NCBI GenBank assembly: GCA_900469345.1
Contig: UBWZ01000002.1
Location: forward strand, 797,579 to 861,578
Direction of reading: 5' to 3'
DNA: 64,000 nucleotides
Origin: Hyphomicrobiales bacterium
GTDB taxonomy: Bacteria > Pseudomonadota > Alphaproteobacteria > Rhizobiales > Rhizobiaceae
Below, one piece after another: positions 37,737 through 46,634 of this stretch (its first letter is position 1; the number at the start of each line of letters is the position of its first letter). The notes below the pieces were generated by a model. The model was given only the letters and a program-made list of their open reading frames with translations. It made no database searches and had not been told where the DNA came from. A program made the translations under genes and the position numbers.

Positions 37737-37877
37737 GAGAAAACTCTGGCGAAACGACGGCTTAACCGCTATCCACTGGCTTAAGAAATACGGCCGGAAG
37801 CTTGAATCTCCGGCAGCGAGGTCACACATTCCGGCGGACGCGCTGAGCGTCCGACGCCAATGAAAGAGACGAGAGAT

Positions 37878-38261
37878 ATGGACCATACGCCAGGCGCACT
37901 CACCATCCTCGTTGTGGATGACGATGCGCTCATCTCCATGAGCACGGTCGACATGCTGGAGGACATGGGTCACCAGGTGCTCGAAGCGACGTCCGGTGCT
38001 CAGGCGCTGGAGATCGTCAGGGCGGCGGAGCGTATCGACCTGGTCATCACCGACTACTCGATGCCGGGTATGAATGGCGCGGAGCTCGCAACTGGGTTGC
38101 GCAAGATCCGCGGCGACCTGCCGGTTCTCGTGGCGACGGGCTATTCCGACCTGCCGTCCGATGCGGGCCTTGACCTGCCGCGCCTCGGCAAGCCTTATTC
38201 GCAGGAGCAGCTGGCCCACGAAATCTCCAATCTCTTTCCTGGACGCAGCCCGAGCGCCTGA
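37878..38261 (+). CDS. Stand-alone response regulator receiver
   Basis: A 127-residue CheY-like protein: acidic pair VVDDDAL, phospho-acceptor Asp in LVITDYSMPGMNG, switch Thr in VLVATGYSD and Lys in LGKPYSQEQL. It lacks any output domain, so it acts by protein contact, as in FixJ/CpdR-type or general stress phosphorelay receivers. The second ATG (37878) has GAGACGAGAGAT upstream; the first (37860) is an alternative. The cognate kinase is not adjacent. A seven-pair hairpin (37835-37853) lies just before the gene. Confidence 0.85.
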   Translation: MDHTPGALTILVVDDDALISMSTVDMLEDMGHQVLEATSGAQALEIVRAAERIDLVITDYSMPGMNGAELATGLRKIRGDLPVLVATGYSDLPSDAGLDLPRLGKPYSQEQLAHEISNLFPGRSPSA

Positions 38262-38286
38262 CCGCTTCGTCCTGTCGCGGACGAGG

Positions 38287-38311
38287 GGAACCCGAGGCCG
38301 CACCGCACGTT
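38287..38311 (+). promoter_or_regulatory. EcfG-type stress promoter
   Basis: Exact GGAAC-N16-CGTT, 29 bases before the start of the DUF883-like protein at 38341. Confidence 0.75.
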
Positions 38312-38340
38312 GGAGAAGCAACCCACAAAGGAGCTTCACC

Positions 38341-38658
38341 ATGGCCTACGAACCCAACCACACCAACGACAAGCATGCGCGGCCGGTGGCTGCATCCAAG
38401 GTTGACGAAGCGCTCGCCGCGATCGAGACACGCACCAACAGCGCCGATCCGCTTGCCATGGACGAAATTACCGCCCTGCGCGCGGAAGTTGCCCGCATGA
38501 GGGATTCGGCCGGCGAAGTCGCATCCGCCTCCCGCCGCATCGTCACCTCCGGAACGGCGGCCCTGCGCGACGACCTCGAAGACCGCATCAAGACGCGCCC
38601 GCTGGCCGCCATCGCGATCGCAGCGGCTGTCGGCTATGTCTGGGGGATGACCAGATGA
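38341..38658 (+). CDS. DUF883/ElaB-like inner-membrane-anchored protein
   Basis: A 105-residue protein with a polar helical N-terminus (VDEALAAIETRTNSADP), a coiled region (LRAEVARMRDSAGEV) and a C-terminal tail helix (AAIAIAAAVGYVWGMTR). This C-tail-anchored shape with a Gly-rich end is that of the ElaB/YqjD/DUF883 group, which in E. coli binds ribosomes in stationary phase. AAAGGAGCTTCACC precedes the ATG. The exact EcfG promoter and the overlapping next gene suggest a stress operon. Confidence 0.75.
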   Translation: MAYEPNHTNDKHARPVAASKVDEALAAIETRTNSADPLAMDEITALRAEVARMRDSAGEVASASRRIVTSGTAALRDDLEDRIKTRPLAAIAIAAAVGYVWGMTR

Positions 38659-38873
38659 TGGGCGAAGAAACGGAAGCCAAGAAGCTTGCCGAGGAATACG
38701 TCAGGCTTGGCGGCAAGCGCCAGTCGATCATGGACGATAATCAGGTCGATACCCGCAAGTGGGATGACGAAAATCCCGAGGCCGAGGCGTTCTGGAACGA
38801 GCACATCAAGACGCTGGACGGAGACCACCTGAGGGAGGTCCAGACCCATCTTCCGAGCATCAACTCGGACTGA
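38655..38873 (+). CDS. Hypothetical acidic 72-residue protein, operon with the DUF883-like gene
   Basis: Its ATG overlaps the stop of the preceding gene (ATGATG), implying translational coupling. The protein is charged: EETEAKKLAEEYVRLGGK, then DDNQVDTRKWDDENPEAEAF and THLPSINSD. No membrane helix is seen and no family is recognised. A bidirectional terminator follows at 38895. Confidence 0.68.
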   Translation: MMGEETEAKKLAEEYVRLGGKRQSIMDDNQVDTRKWDDENPEAEAFWNEHIKTLDGDHLREVQTHLPSINSD

Positions 38874-38894
38874 CAAGGATTACCAGGATCATCA

Positions 38895-38929
38895 AAAAAG
38901 GGGCGATGCCTTGGGCATCGTCCCTTTTT
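38895..38929 (+). terminator. Bidirectional terminator between convergent operons
   Basis: An A-tract, a 14-pair stem with one G-T pair, a TTG loop and a T-tract serve both the rightward pair ending at 38873 and the leftward response regulator ending at 38944. Confidence 0.85.
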
Positions 38930-38943
38930 GCGTTGAGCCTGGA

Positions 38944-39660
38944 TCAAGACCCGAGCTCTTCCTGAAGGTCCCGCTCGGCCCGTTCCAAGGCACTGGTGTT
39001 CAGCACCCGGCGGGACAGCGCGACGGCGACCGCGCGCGTACGCAGATTGTACCAGCCCTCGCTTCCCTGCCCTTCGGGCTGGTAGACGTCGAGCTTCTCG
39101 TAGAGCTGCTGCAGCCGGTTTTGAACGCTGCGGAGCGATAGCCGCTTGCGCTGCGCGATGGCCTTGTCGGTCAGCCCCAGCGCCACGTCGACAAGGATCT
39201 CGTATTCGGCGTCGCTGAGACCATGGGCGTTCCCCAAGCTCTTCTGCTGGATGCCACGCACTTCCCGGTCGATTACGCACTGCGATTCGATGAAGACGCT
39301 GCGAAGCGCAAGCTTCAGCCGTTCGTCGGAGGCCGATTTCAGCACATAGCCATAGGTCGCCCCTTCCGGCACGATCCGCGCCACGCCGCGCACATAGGCC
39401 TCGTCCGAATAGTTCGACCAGAACAGGATTTTGGTATCCGGCCGCTCGCGCCAGATGGTGCGCGCCGCTTCGATGCCGTTGCGCTCGCTCATCTGCAGGT
39501 CCATGACCACGTGCTCGCTGCGCGCCTTGCGCGCCTGAACCTCACCGGATGAGCCGTTGTCGGCCTCGATCACATCGTCGCATTCCGGCAGGGCGGCCCG
39601 GACCGCCTCGTGCAGATAGGAACGGTGCAGGGGATCGTCTTCCACGATCAACACTTTCAT
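38944..39660 (-). CDS. NarL/LuxR-family response regulator
   Basis: A 238-residue regulator with receiver residues 1-125: acidic pair VEDDPL, phospho-Asp in HVVMDLQMSERNG and Lys in YVLKSASDE. A LuxR-type helix-turn-helix follows (LSDAEYEILVDVALGLTDKAIAQRKRLSLRSVQNRLQQLYEKL). The receiver has MSERNG where most have MPxxxG. It starts ten bases after the histidine kinase gene and forms a two-component pair with it. A role in controlling the adjacent sugar ABC operon is possible but unproven. Confidence 0.9.
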   Translation of the reverse strand: MKVLIVEDDPLHRSYLHEAVRAALPECDDVIEADNGSSGEVQARKARSEHVVMDLQMSERNGIEAARTIWRERPDTKILFWSNYSDEAYVRGVARIVPEGATYGYVLKSASDERLKLALRSVFIESQCVIDREVRGIQQKSLGNAHGLSDAEYEILVDVALGLTDKAIAQRKRLSLRSVQNRLQQLYEKLDVYQPEGQGSEGWYNLRTRAVAVALSRRVLNTSALERAERDLQEELGS

Positions 39661-39670
39661 GGCAACACTT

Positions 39671-40927
39671 TCATGGCTGGCCCCCCGCCCTCGACGTCAG
39701 GTCCCGGGTCATGCCGAGCCGTACCGTCGTGCCGGTACCGCCGGAGCCGCGGCTGATTTCCAGCCGCGCCGAGATGAGGCGTGCCCGGGTCTTCATATTG
39801 TCGATGCCGTGGCCGTTGCGATCGCTCTCCGCAACCGGTCCAGGCGCGGGTACGCCGCAGCCGTCGTCGATCACCTCGATCGACAGCTGCCCCTGCTCCG
39901 CCTGCCGGATGCGCACCAGGATGGTGTCCGGCTGGCCGTGCCGGATGGCGTTGTTGACCGCCTCCTGCACGATCCGGAACAGCGAGATCGCCACCGTCTG
40001 GTCGATCCCGACAAGCAGGCCGTCGCTGTTGTCAGTGACTTCCCATGAAATCGGCTGGCCGCTTTCCCGCACCGACCGGTCGAGATGGTTCTCGATCGCC
40101 TCGGCTACGCCGAAAAGCTGCAGCACGGTCGGCTTTGCCTCCTCGATGATCTGGCGAAGGTCGTGCATGCATTGCTGCAGCGTCCGGCACAGCGGCTCGA
40201 GCACATCGGCATGCATGTCGGGCTGCGCTGCAAGTCGCTCCATCCGGCGCGAAAGCCGTGTCAGATCCGCCAGCGTCTGGTCGTGGAGATCCATGCCGAT
40301 CCGTTGGCGCTCCGCTTCCAGCGCCTCCGTCAGCTTCAGGGCCCCGAGCCTCAGCCCTTCCTCCCGCGCCCGCGCCTCGGTCTCGACAACGGCCGAGCGC
40401 TTGGCCTGTTCGGCCGCCCGCAGCGCAAAGAAATAGGGCGCCAGCAGGTCGGCGATGGAGCGGGCGCATTCCACGTCCTCCATCGTGTAGGTACCCCGCT
40501 CATGGCTGGAACAACTGAGTGCACCGATGATATTGCCCTGGACCTTCAGCGGCACATGCAGACGGCTGCGCAGCGACAGATCGATGATCGGCCGCGAGAA
40601 CGCGCCGTCGAAATGAAAGCGAGGATCTGCGCAGGCATCGTCCGACAGCAGGAAATCGACGTCGCCGGCCAGCAGCGTCCGGATCGGACTGCCGGTCAGA
40701 AGCGCCGGCGGCTGCTTGCTCCAGGCCGTATCGAGCCCGCTCTCGTAGGCGATGTGGTATTTCGCGTCGATCGTCTTGATGCAGACGTCCAGATGGTCAT
40801 GCGGAATGATGTGGCTGATTTCCTGGGCGACCGCCTGGATGATGGCATGGAAATCCAGCTGCCCGGCCAGGAGTCGGGAAATCCCCAGATAACGGTCGAA
40901 CAGCGAATGTCGTGCCCGGTTGAGCAT
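39671..40927 (-). CDS. GAF-domain sensor histidine kinase (HisKA_3, NarX-like)
   Basis: A 418-residue cytoplasmic kinase with no transmembrane helix. An N-terminal GAF domain runs over about residues 20-180 (LDFHAIIQAVAQEISHIIPHDHL and RSRLHVPLKVQGNIIGALS). The HisKA_3 dimerisation helix has the phospho-acceptor His in ERQRIGMDLHDQTLADL. The ATPase domain has VQEAVNNAIRHG (N box), VIDDGCGVP and GHGIDNMKTRA (G boxes). GGGAGGAGGCCGC precedes the ATG at 40927. It probably senses a soluble ligand and phosphorylates the NarL-type regulator downstream. Confidence 0.92.
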   Translation of the reverse strand: MLNRARHSLFDRYLGISRLLAGQLDFHAIIQAVAQEISHIIPHDHLDVCIKTIDAKYHIAYESGLDTAWSKQPPALLTGSPIRTLLAGDVDFLLSDDACADPRFHFDGAFSRPIIDLSLRSRLHVPLKVQGNIIGALSCSSHERGTYTMEDVECARSIADLLAPYFFALRAAEQAKRSAVVETEARAREEGLRLGALKLTEALEAERQRIGMDLHDQTLADLTRLSRRMERLAAQPDMHADVLEPLCRTLQQCMHDLRQIIEEAKPTVLQLFGVAEAIENHLDRSVRESGQPISWEVTDNSDGLLVGIDQTVAISLFRIVQEAVNNAIRHGQPDTILVRIRQAEQGQLSIEVIDDGCGVPAPGPVAESDRNGHGIDNMKTRARLISARLEISRGSGGTGTTVRLGMTRDLTSRAGGQP

Positions 40928-41163
40928 GCGCGGCCTCCTCCCAGAGCCTTCTCCATAAAGCGCCGCCGGCGCCATTTTGTCTTGCGGGATCCCGCAGATT
41001 TTGCGCGGCCCTCCGCACGAGCCTTGCTTGAAAGTGCCTATACAACAAGCGCTTTCTACCCCATGCTCCGTCTACTGGGCAAAACTGGCTCAGGGCAATC
41101 TATCATCTCCGATTGACCGTTGAGGAGCGGCGGAGGGTAGCAGGGAGCTTTTGGGAGGAAATC

Positions 41164-42180
41164 ATGACCATCAGAAAGATGCTTTTGGCATCCGTCGCCG
41201 TCGCATGCGCGATCGGCCCGGCAACTGCCTTCGCCGACACCGCGACGAAGAAGATCGCCCTGTCGAACAACTACGCAGGCAACTCCTGGCGTCAGGCCAT
41301 GCTGACGAGCTGGGACAAGATCACCAAGGAAGCGGTGACGAAGGGTGTGGTCGCAGCAGCCGATCCCTTCACCACCGCGGAAAACCAGGCGACCGAACAG
41401 GCCGCCCAGATCCAGAACATGATCCTGCAGGGCTATGACGCGATCGTCGTCAACGCCGCTTCGCCGACCGCGCTCAACGGCGCGATCAAGGAAGCCTGCG
41501 ATGCAGGCATTACCGTCGTCTCGTTCGACGGCATCGTCACCGAGCCCTGCGCCTGGCGGATCGCCGTCGACTTCAAGGCGATGGGCGAGAGCCAGGTCGA
41601 TTATCTCGCCAAGAAGCTGCCCAAGGGCGGCAACCTCCTTGAAATCCGGGGCTTGGCCGGCGTCTCCGTCGACGACCAGATCCATGCCGGCATCGAGGCG
41701 GGCGTCAAGAAAAACACCCAGTTCAAGGTCGTCGGCTCGGTCAACGGCGACTGGGCGCAGGATGTCGCGCAGCGGGCTGTCGCGGGCATCTTGCCGAGCC
41801 TGCCCGAGATCGCTGCCGTCGTCACCCAGGGCGGTGACGGCTACGGTGCGGCCCAGGCCTTTGCCGCGGCCAAGCGGCCGACGCCGACCATCGTCATGGG
41901 CAACCGCGAGGACGAACTCGTCTGGTGGAAGCAGCAGAAGGACAAGGACAAATACGAGACCATGTCGGTCTCCATCGCCCCCGGCGTCTCGACGCTGGCC
42001 TTCTGGGTCGCGCAGCAGATCCTCGACGGCAAAGAGGTCAAGAAGGATCTCGTCGTGCCCTTCCTGCGCATCGACCAGGACAATCTGGAAGCCAATCTCG
42101 CCAACACCCAGAAGGGTGGCGTGGCCAATGTCGAATACTCGCTGGAAGACGCCCAGAAAGTCATCGCCTCGGCCAAGTAA
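41164..42180 (+). CDS. CUT2-family sugar ABC substrate-binding protein
   Basis: A 338-residue periplasmic binding protein. The signal peptide (KMLLASVAVACAIGPATAFA) ends before DTATKKIALSN. The mature part has periplasmic-binding-like features (QNMILQGYDAIVVNAASPTALNGAIKEAC and AGITVVSFDGIVTEPCAWR). GGGAGGAAATC is a strong ribosome binding site. It heads an importer operon with a lactonase, which suggests an aldose, sugar acid or polyol that is oxidised to a lactone. The exact substrate is unknown. Confidence 0.93.
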   Translation: MTIRKMLLASVAVACAIGPATAFADTATKKIALSNNYAGNSWRQAMLTSWDKITKEAVTKGVVAAADPFTTAENQATEQAAQIQNMILQGYDAIVVNAASPTALNGAIKEACDAGITVVSFDGIVTEPCAWRIAVDFKAMGESQVDYLAKKLPKGGNLLEIRGLAGVSVDDQIHAGIEAGVKKNTQFKVVGSVNGDWAQDVAQRAVAGILPSLPEIAAVVTQGGDGYGAAQAFAAAKRPTPTIVMGNREDELVWWKQQKDKDKYETMSVSIAPGVSTLAFWVAQQILDGKEVKKDLVVPFLRIDQDNLEANLANTQKGGVANVEYSLEDAQKVIASAK

Positions 42181-42272
42181 CGTCTCCTCCCTGAATGCCG
42201 GGTCACGGTCGAATGGCCGTGGCCCGGCACGATCTCCCGCCTGCGGCATCGCATCACGGATCTGGACCGCGC

Positions 42273-43736
42273 ATGATCACTGCACATCAACGACAAGAGG
42301 TGGTTGCCGCGCGCGGCATCCGGGTAACCTTCGGTGCCGTGAAGGCGCTGGACGGAGCGGACCTCGTCATCCGGTCGGGCGAATGCCTCGGCCTGGTCGG
42401 GCATAACGGCGCCGGCAAATCCACCATCGTCAACGTCATCAATGGCGGGCTGACCCCGCATGAAGGCACCGTCACCTATGGCGGCAAGGATGCAACCCAT
42501 GGAATCGCGACCGCCCGCGCCAACGGCGTGCGCTGCGTCTTTCAGGAACTGTCGCTCTGCCCGAACCTGACGGTCAGCGAAAACACCCGCATCATGCATG
42601 CCGGCTTGAAGGGCTGGGCCTGGCGCACGCGTGCCCTGAAGCTGGTTGAGGCGCAGCTCGCCGACGTGTTTCCCGGCCACGGCATCGATTGCGATAGCAC
42701 GGTCGACGACCTGTCGATCGCCGAGCGCCAGATGGTCGAGATCGCCATCAGCTTTGCCGGTGCCAACGAACGCCCGAAACTGGTCATCCTGGACGAGCCG
42801 ACCTCCTCGCTCGACGCAGGCCTTGCCGCCCAGCTCATGACCTATATCCGGCGCTTCGTCGCCGACGGCGGATCGGTGCTGCTCATCTCCCACATCCTGG
42901 GCGAGATCCTCTCCACGTCCGACCGCGTTGTCGTGATGAAGGACGGCCGCGTCGTTGCCGACCGTGCCGCTTCGGAATTCTCCACCCGCACGCTGGTGGA
43001 AGCCATGGGCAATGTGGTGCGCGAACAGGAACTGCATCATGGGCAGGACAAGCGCCTCGGCACTCCGATCCTCTCCATGCCGCCGCGCCGCGGGCGCGGC
43101 CTCGCGTTTGAAGCCTATCGCGGCGAGATCATCGGTTTTGCAGGGCTGGGAGGCCACGGTCAGACGCAGGCTCTGCTCGACATCTACCTGTCGCGCAACA
43201 GCAACTGGTGGCCGGGCCGGAAGGAGGAACTCGCTTTCGTTGCCGGCGACCGTAGCCTCAACGGCACGTTTCCGCTCTGGAGCATCCTCAAGAACCTCAG
43301 CATCGCCTCGCTCGGCGGACTGTCCTCCCGCAGTCTCGTCGACCGCAGCCGCGAGGCAGGCCTTGGCGAGACCTGGAAGAAGAGGATCGAGATCCGCACT
43401 CCCGATATGGACAACCGCATCCTGTCCCTGTCCGGCGGCAACCAGCAGAAGGTCCTGTTCGCCCGCGCTTTGGCGACGGCGGCAAGGACCGTCCTGATGG
43501 ACGACCCCATGCGCGGCGTCGATGTCGGCACCAAGCAGGAGGTTTACGATATCCTGCGCAGCGAAGCGGCGGCCGGGCGAACCTTCGTCTGGTACTCCAC
43601 CGAAATGGACGAGATCCGCCTCTGCGACCGGGTCTACGTCTTTCGCGAAGGCGCCATCGTCGCCGAACTCGTCGGCGACCAGATCACCGAACAGAACGTG
43701 CTCGCTTCCTCGTTTACCGCGGGAGAAGCCGCATGA
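42273..43736 (+). CDS. CUT2 sugar ABC importer ATPase (RbsA-like, two ATPase modules)
   Basis: A 487-residue protein of two ATPase modules. Module one has Walker A GHNGAGKST, signature-like DLSIAERQMVEIA and Walker B LVILDEPTSS. Module two has the degenerate loop FAGLGGHGQTQ, signature LSGGNQQKVLFARAL and MDDPMRGVDVG, as expected for the family. The stretch between its loop and VAGDR is shorter than usual, so the module two nucleotide fold looks trimmed. The ATG at 42273 has a weak site (GGATCTGGACCGC). It follows the binding protein by 92 bases. Confidence 0.92.
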   Translation: MITAHQRQEVVAARGIRVTFGAVKALDGADLVIRSGECLGLVGHNGAGKSTIVNVINGGLTPHEGTVTYGGKDATHGIATARANGVRCVFQELSLCPNLTVSENTRIMHAGLKGWAWRTRALKLVEAQLADVFPGHGIDCDSTVDDLSIAERQMVEIAISFAGANERPKLVILDEPTSSLDAGLAAQLMTYIRRFVADGGSVLLISHILGEILSTSDRVVVMKDGRVVADRAASEFSTRTLVEAMGNVVREQELHHGQDKRLGTPILSMPPRRGRGLAFEAYRGEIIGFAGLGGHGQTQALLDIYLSRNSNWWPGRKEELAFVAGDRSLNGTFPLWSILKNLSIASLGGLSSRSLVDRSREAGLGETWKKRIEIRTPDMDNRILSLSGGNQQKVLFARALATAARTVLMDDPMRGVDVGTKQEVYDILRSEAAAGRTFVWYSTEMDEIRLCDRVYVFREGAIVAELVGDQITEQNVLASSFTAGEAA

Positions 43737-44674
43737 AGCTGTCCTCCGCCACGGTCCGGCTGATCATTCCAGCCGCATCGCTTGCCCTGCTTCTGGTCGC
43801 TGTCTTCTACATGCAGCCGCGCGCCATGAGCTACACCGGCCTCAACCTCCTCTTCAACCTTGCCGTTCCGATCGCCTTGGCGACGATCGCGCAGATGCTG
43901 ATTATGGCCGTCAACGACCTCGACTTGTCGATGGGCACCTTCGTCAGTTTCTGTGCCTGCGTCGCGGCGACCTTCCTGCAGACATCGCCGGCTATCGGCA
44001 TCCTGATCTTTCTCGGAGCGATCGCGGTCTATGCGGCGATCGGCGTCGTCATCCATGTCCGCGAGCTTCCCTCCATCGTGGTGACGCTCGGCATGAGCTT
44101 CGTCTGGGGCGGGCTCGCGGTGCTGTTGCTGCCTTCGCCGGGCGGCGTCGCACCGGGCTGGGTGCGCTGGCTGATGACCGCCAAGCCGCCCGTGGTCCCC
44201 GTTGCCATCGTCGCCAGCATCCTGATCGCCGCTATTACCCACTTCGTCGTCATGCGCTCGTCCTTCGGCGTGGCGATCCGTGGCGTCGGCGGCAATCACC
44301 GCTCGGTCGAACGCGCCGGCTGGTCGGTCATCCGCCTGCGCGCCGCCACCTACGCGCTGGCGGGCGTCTTCGCCGTCCTCTCCGGGGTTGCGCTCGTCGG
44401 CCTTACCACTTCCGCCGATGCCAACATCGCGTTGCGCTACACGCTGCTATCGATCGCCGGGGTCATCCTCGGCGGCGGCGAGTTCGTCGGCGGCAAGGTG
44501 TCGCCGATCGGCGCGGTTATAGGGGCGCTGACGCTGACGCTCGCCGGGTCCTTCCTGTCCTTCATGCGGATCTCGCCGGACTGGCAGATCGGCGCTCAGG
44601 GCGCCATCCTCGTGGTCGTGCTGGCGCTCCGCCTCGCGCTGAACCGCCTTGAAACGCGGGAGAAGACCCGATGA
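43733..44674 (+). CDS. CUT2 sugar ABC importer permease 1
   Basis: A 313-residue BPD_transp_2 membrane protein with about nine helices. The hallmark AVNDLDLSMGTFVSF is the RbsC-like signature. SSFGVAIRGVGGNHRSVERAGWSVIRLR is the cytoplasmic EAA-like segment and LGGGEFVGGKVSPIGAVIGAL is the conserved C-terminal pair. The start overlaps the ATPase gene by four bases (ATGA). It pairs with the next permease to make a heteromeric pore. Confidence 0.92.
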   Translation: MKLSSATVRLIIPAASLALLLVAVFYMQPRAMSYTGLNLLFNLAVPIALATIAQMLIMAVNDLDLSMGTFVSFCACVAATFLQTSPAIGILIFLGAIAVYAAIGVVIHVRELPSIVVTLGMSFVWGGLAVLLLPSPGGVAPGWVRWLMTAKPPVVPVAIVASILIAAITHFVVMRSSFGVAIRGVGGNHRSVERAGWSVIRLRAATYALAGVFAVLSGVALVGLTTSADANIALRYTLLSIAGVILGGGEFVGGKVSPIGAVIGALTLTLAGSFLSFMRISPDWQIGAQGAILVVVLALRLALNRLETREKTR

Positions 44675-45618
44675 ACGCCTCACGACTCCTGCTTGCAAAG
44701 CCGTGGATCTGGTCGTTTGCCGCGACCGCCATCGTCTGGCTCGTCACGATCCTCTTCACCGGCGGAGCAAGCAGCCTCGGCCTAAGCCAGGCCGCGCTGA
44801 CATTCGCCGCCTTCTCCGTCATCGTCGGCATCGGCCAGATGTTCGTCATCACACTCGGTCCGGGCAATATCGATCTGTCCGTACCCTCCACCATGACGCT
44901 GTCGGGTACGCTCGCGCTGAAGCTGATGGACGTGCAGGACGGCATGATCCTGTTCGGCCTTGCCCTCTCCGTGCTGATCGGCTTTCTGGTCGGCATCGGC
45001 AACTACGCGCTGATCAAGCTCCTGCGCATTCCGCCGATCATCGCAACGCTCTCCATGAGCTTCGTCGTCCAGTCCACGGCCATCTGGTCGAACCGCGGCC
45101 TGCGCATCAAGCCGCCGCAAAGCCTGGCCGAATTCACCACCTCCAGCCTCGGGGGCATTCCAAATATCGCGCTCGTTGCGCTGGCACTGTCGCTGATCGC
45201 CTGGGTGCTTCTCGAGAAATCCATTTACGGCCGCTGGATCTCGGCGATCGGCCAGAGCACCTTTGCGGCACGCATGACCGGCATTCCGGTCGATGGCACA
45301 CGCTTCGTCACCTACATCCTGTGCGCGGTGCTCGCCTCGGTTGCCGGATACCTGCTGGCGAGCTTTTCCGGCGGCGCCGCACTTAACATGGGGGCGGAAT
45401 ATCTTCTCATGTCGATCGCGGTCGTGGTCATCGGCGGCACGGCGGTGGCCGGCGGCAATTCCAACATCCCGGGCATCTGGGGCGCCTCGCTCTTCATGTT
45501 CCTGGTCGTCTCCATGCTCAACACCTATGGCTTCGGCGCCGGCTTCCGCCTCATCCTGACCGGCCTCATCATCATTGCTGTCATCCTGCTCGCGGGCGGC
45601 CGGCAATCCGCGCGCTAA
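44671..45618 (+). CDS. CUT2 sugar ABC importer permease 2
   Basis: A 315-residue membrane permease: VITLGPGNIDLSVPSTMTLSG is the core signature, ARMTGIPVDGTRFVTYILCAVLAS the coupling region, and VVIGGTAVAGGNSNIPGIWGASLF the C-terminal motif. It overlaps permease 1 by four bases. The two permeases are clearly different sequences, as in other heteromeric CUT2 systems. Confidence 0.92.
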   Translation: MNASRLLLAKPWIWSFAATAIVWLVTILFTGGASSLGLSQAALTFAAFSVIVGIGQMFVITLGPGNIDLSVPSTMTLSGTLALKLMDVQDGMILFGLALSVLIGFLVGIGNYALIKLLRIPPIIATLSMSFVVQSTAIWSNRGLRIKPPQSLAEFTTSSLGGIPNIALVALALSLIAWVLLEKSIYGRWISAIGQSTFAARMTGIPVDGTRFVTYILCAVLASVAGYLLASFSGGAALNMGAEYLLMSIAVVVIGGTAVAGGNSNIPGIWGASLFMFLVVSMLNTYGFGAGFRLILTGLIIIAVILLAGGRQSAR

Positions 45619-45639
45619 CGAACAATCCGGACGCACCCC

Positions 45640-46554
45640 ATGCCGCAGACCGCTTCAATCTTCGAAATTCACGACGACCGCTTCCGGCACCTGATCGTCG
45701 GCAGCGCCGGTCTCGACGAACTCTACGGCGAGTGCCGATGGGCCGAAGGTCCGGTCTGGTTCGCCGACCTCAACTGCCTGGTCTGGAGCGACATCCCCAA
45801 CCAGCGCATGCTGCGCTGGGCGGATGGGACGGTGTCCGTCTTCCGGGAGCCGTCCAATTTCGTCAACGGCAATACCCGCGACCGGCAAGGCCGCCTCGTC
45901 TCCTGCGAGCACGGCGGGCGGCGCGTAACCCGGACGGAGATCGATGGCTCGATCACGGTCCTTGCCGACAGTTACGAGGGAAAAAAGCTGAATTCACCGA
46001 ACGATGTCGTGGTTCGGTCAGACGGCAGCGTCTGGTTCACCGACCCCACCTACGGCATCAAGTCCGATTATGAAGGCTACCGGGCCGAACCGGAACAGGC
46101 GACACGCAACGTCTACCGCCTCGACCCGCAGACAGGCGTTCTTGCAGCCGTGGTCACCGATTTCGGACAGCCCAACGGGCTCGCCTTCTCCCCGGACGAA
46201 ACCAAGCTCTACGTCGCCGACAGCGCCTCCAGCCACGACATCTCCGCGCCCCGTCACATCCGCGTCTTCGATATCATCGAGGGAACCAGGCTTTCGGCCG
46301 GCCGCGAGTTCTGCAGCTTGGATAACGGGCTTCCGGATGGGTTTCGGGTCGACATTGCCGGGAACATCTGGACGAGCGCCGGTGACGGGGTCCACTGCTT
46401 TGCGCCAGATGGCACACTTCTCGGCAAGATCCTGGTGCCGCAAACGGTGGCCAACCTCACCTTCGGCGGCCCGCGCCGAAACCGCCTCTTCATCACCGCG
46501 ACGAGATCGCTCTACTCGGTCTATCTCGCAACGACAGGCGCCGCTCTGGGCTGA
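45640..46554 (+). CDS. SMP-30/gluconolactonase-family lactonase
   Basis: A 304-residue six-bladed beta-propeller. The metal ligands are Glu in ECRWAEGPVW, Asn in KLNSPNDVVVRSDG and Asp in SPDETKLYVADS. GSVWFTDPTYGI is the family marker. It hydrolyses sugar lactones, so it likely acts on the compound imported by the upstream ABC system after oxidation. It lies 21 bases after permease 2 and closes the operon. I see no clear terminator after it. Confidence 0.9.
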   Translation: MPQTASIFEIHDDRFRHLIVGSAGLDELYGECRWAEGPVWFADLNCLVWSDIPNQRMLRWADGTVSVFREPSNFVNGNTRDRQGRLVSCEHGGRRVTRTEIDGSITVLADSYEGKKLNSPNDVVVRSDGSVWFTDPTYGIKSDYEGYRAEPEQATRNVYRLDPQTGVLAAVVTDFGQPNGLAFSPDETKLYVADSASSHDISAPRHIRVFDIIEGTRLSAGREFCSLDNGLPDGFRVDIAGNIWTSAGDGVHCFAPDGTLLGKILVPQTVANLTFGGPRRNRLFITATRSLYSVYLATTGAALG

Positions 46555-46634
46555 GCAGCGCCTGCACTAGGAGTATCGCTAAAAGGTAGCAGCGGAAGGT
46601 ATCACGTCCGGTCGGACCATGTGACGAGCAATTG

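Noticed and set aside
37835..37853. Hairpin before the lone receiver gene as a terminator
   Set aside because: Seven pairs without a following T-run; it may be chance or a leader stem.
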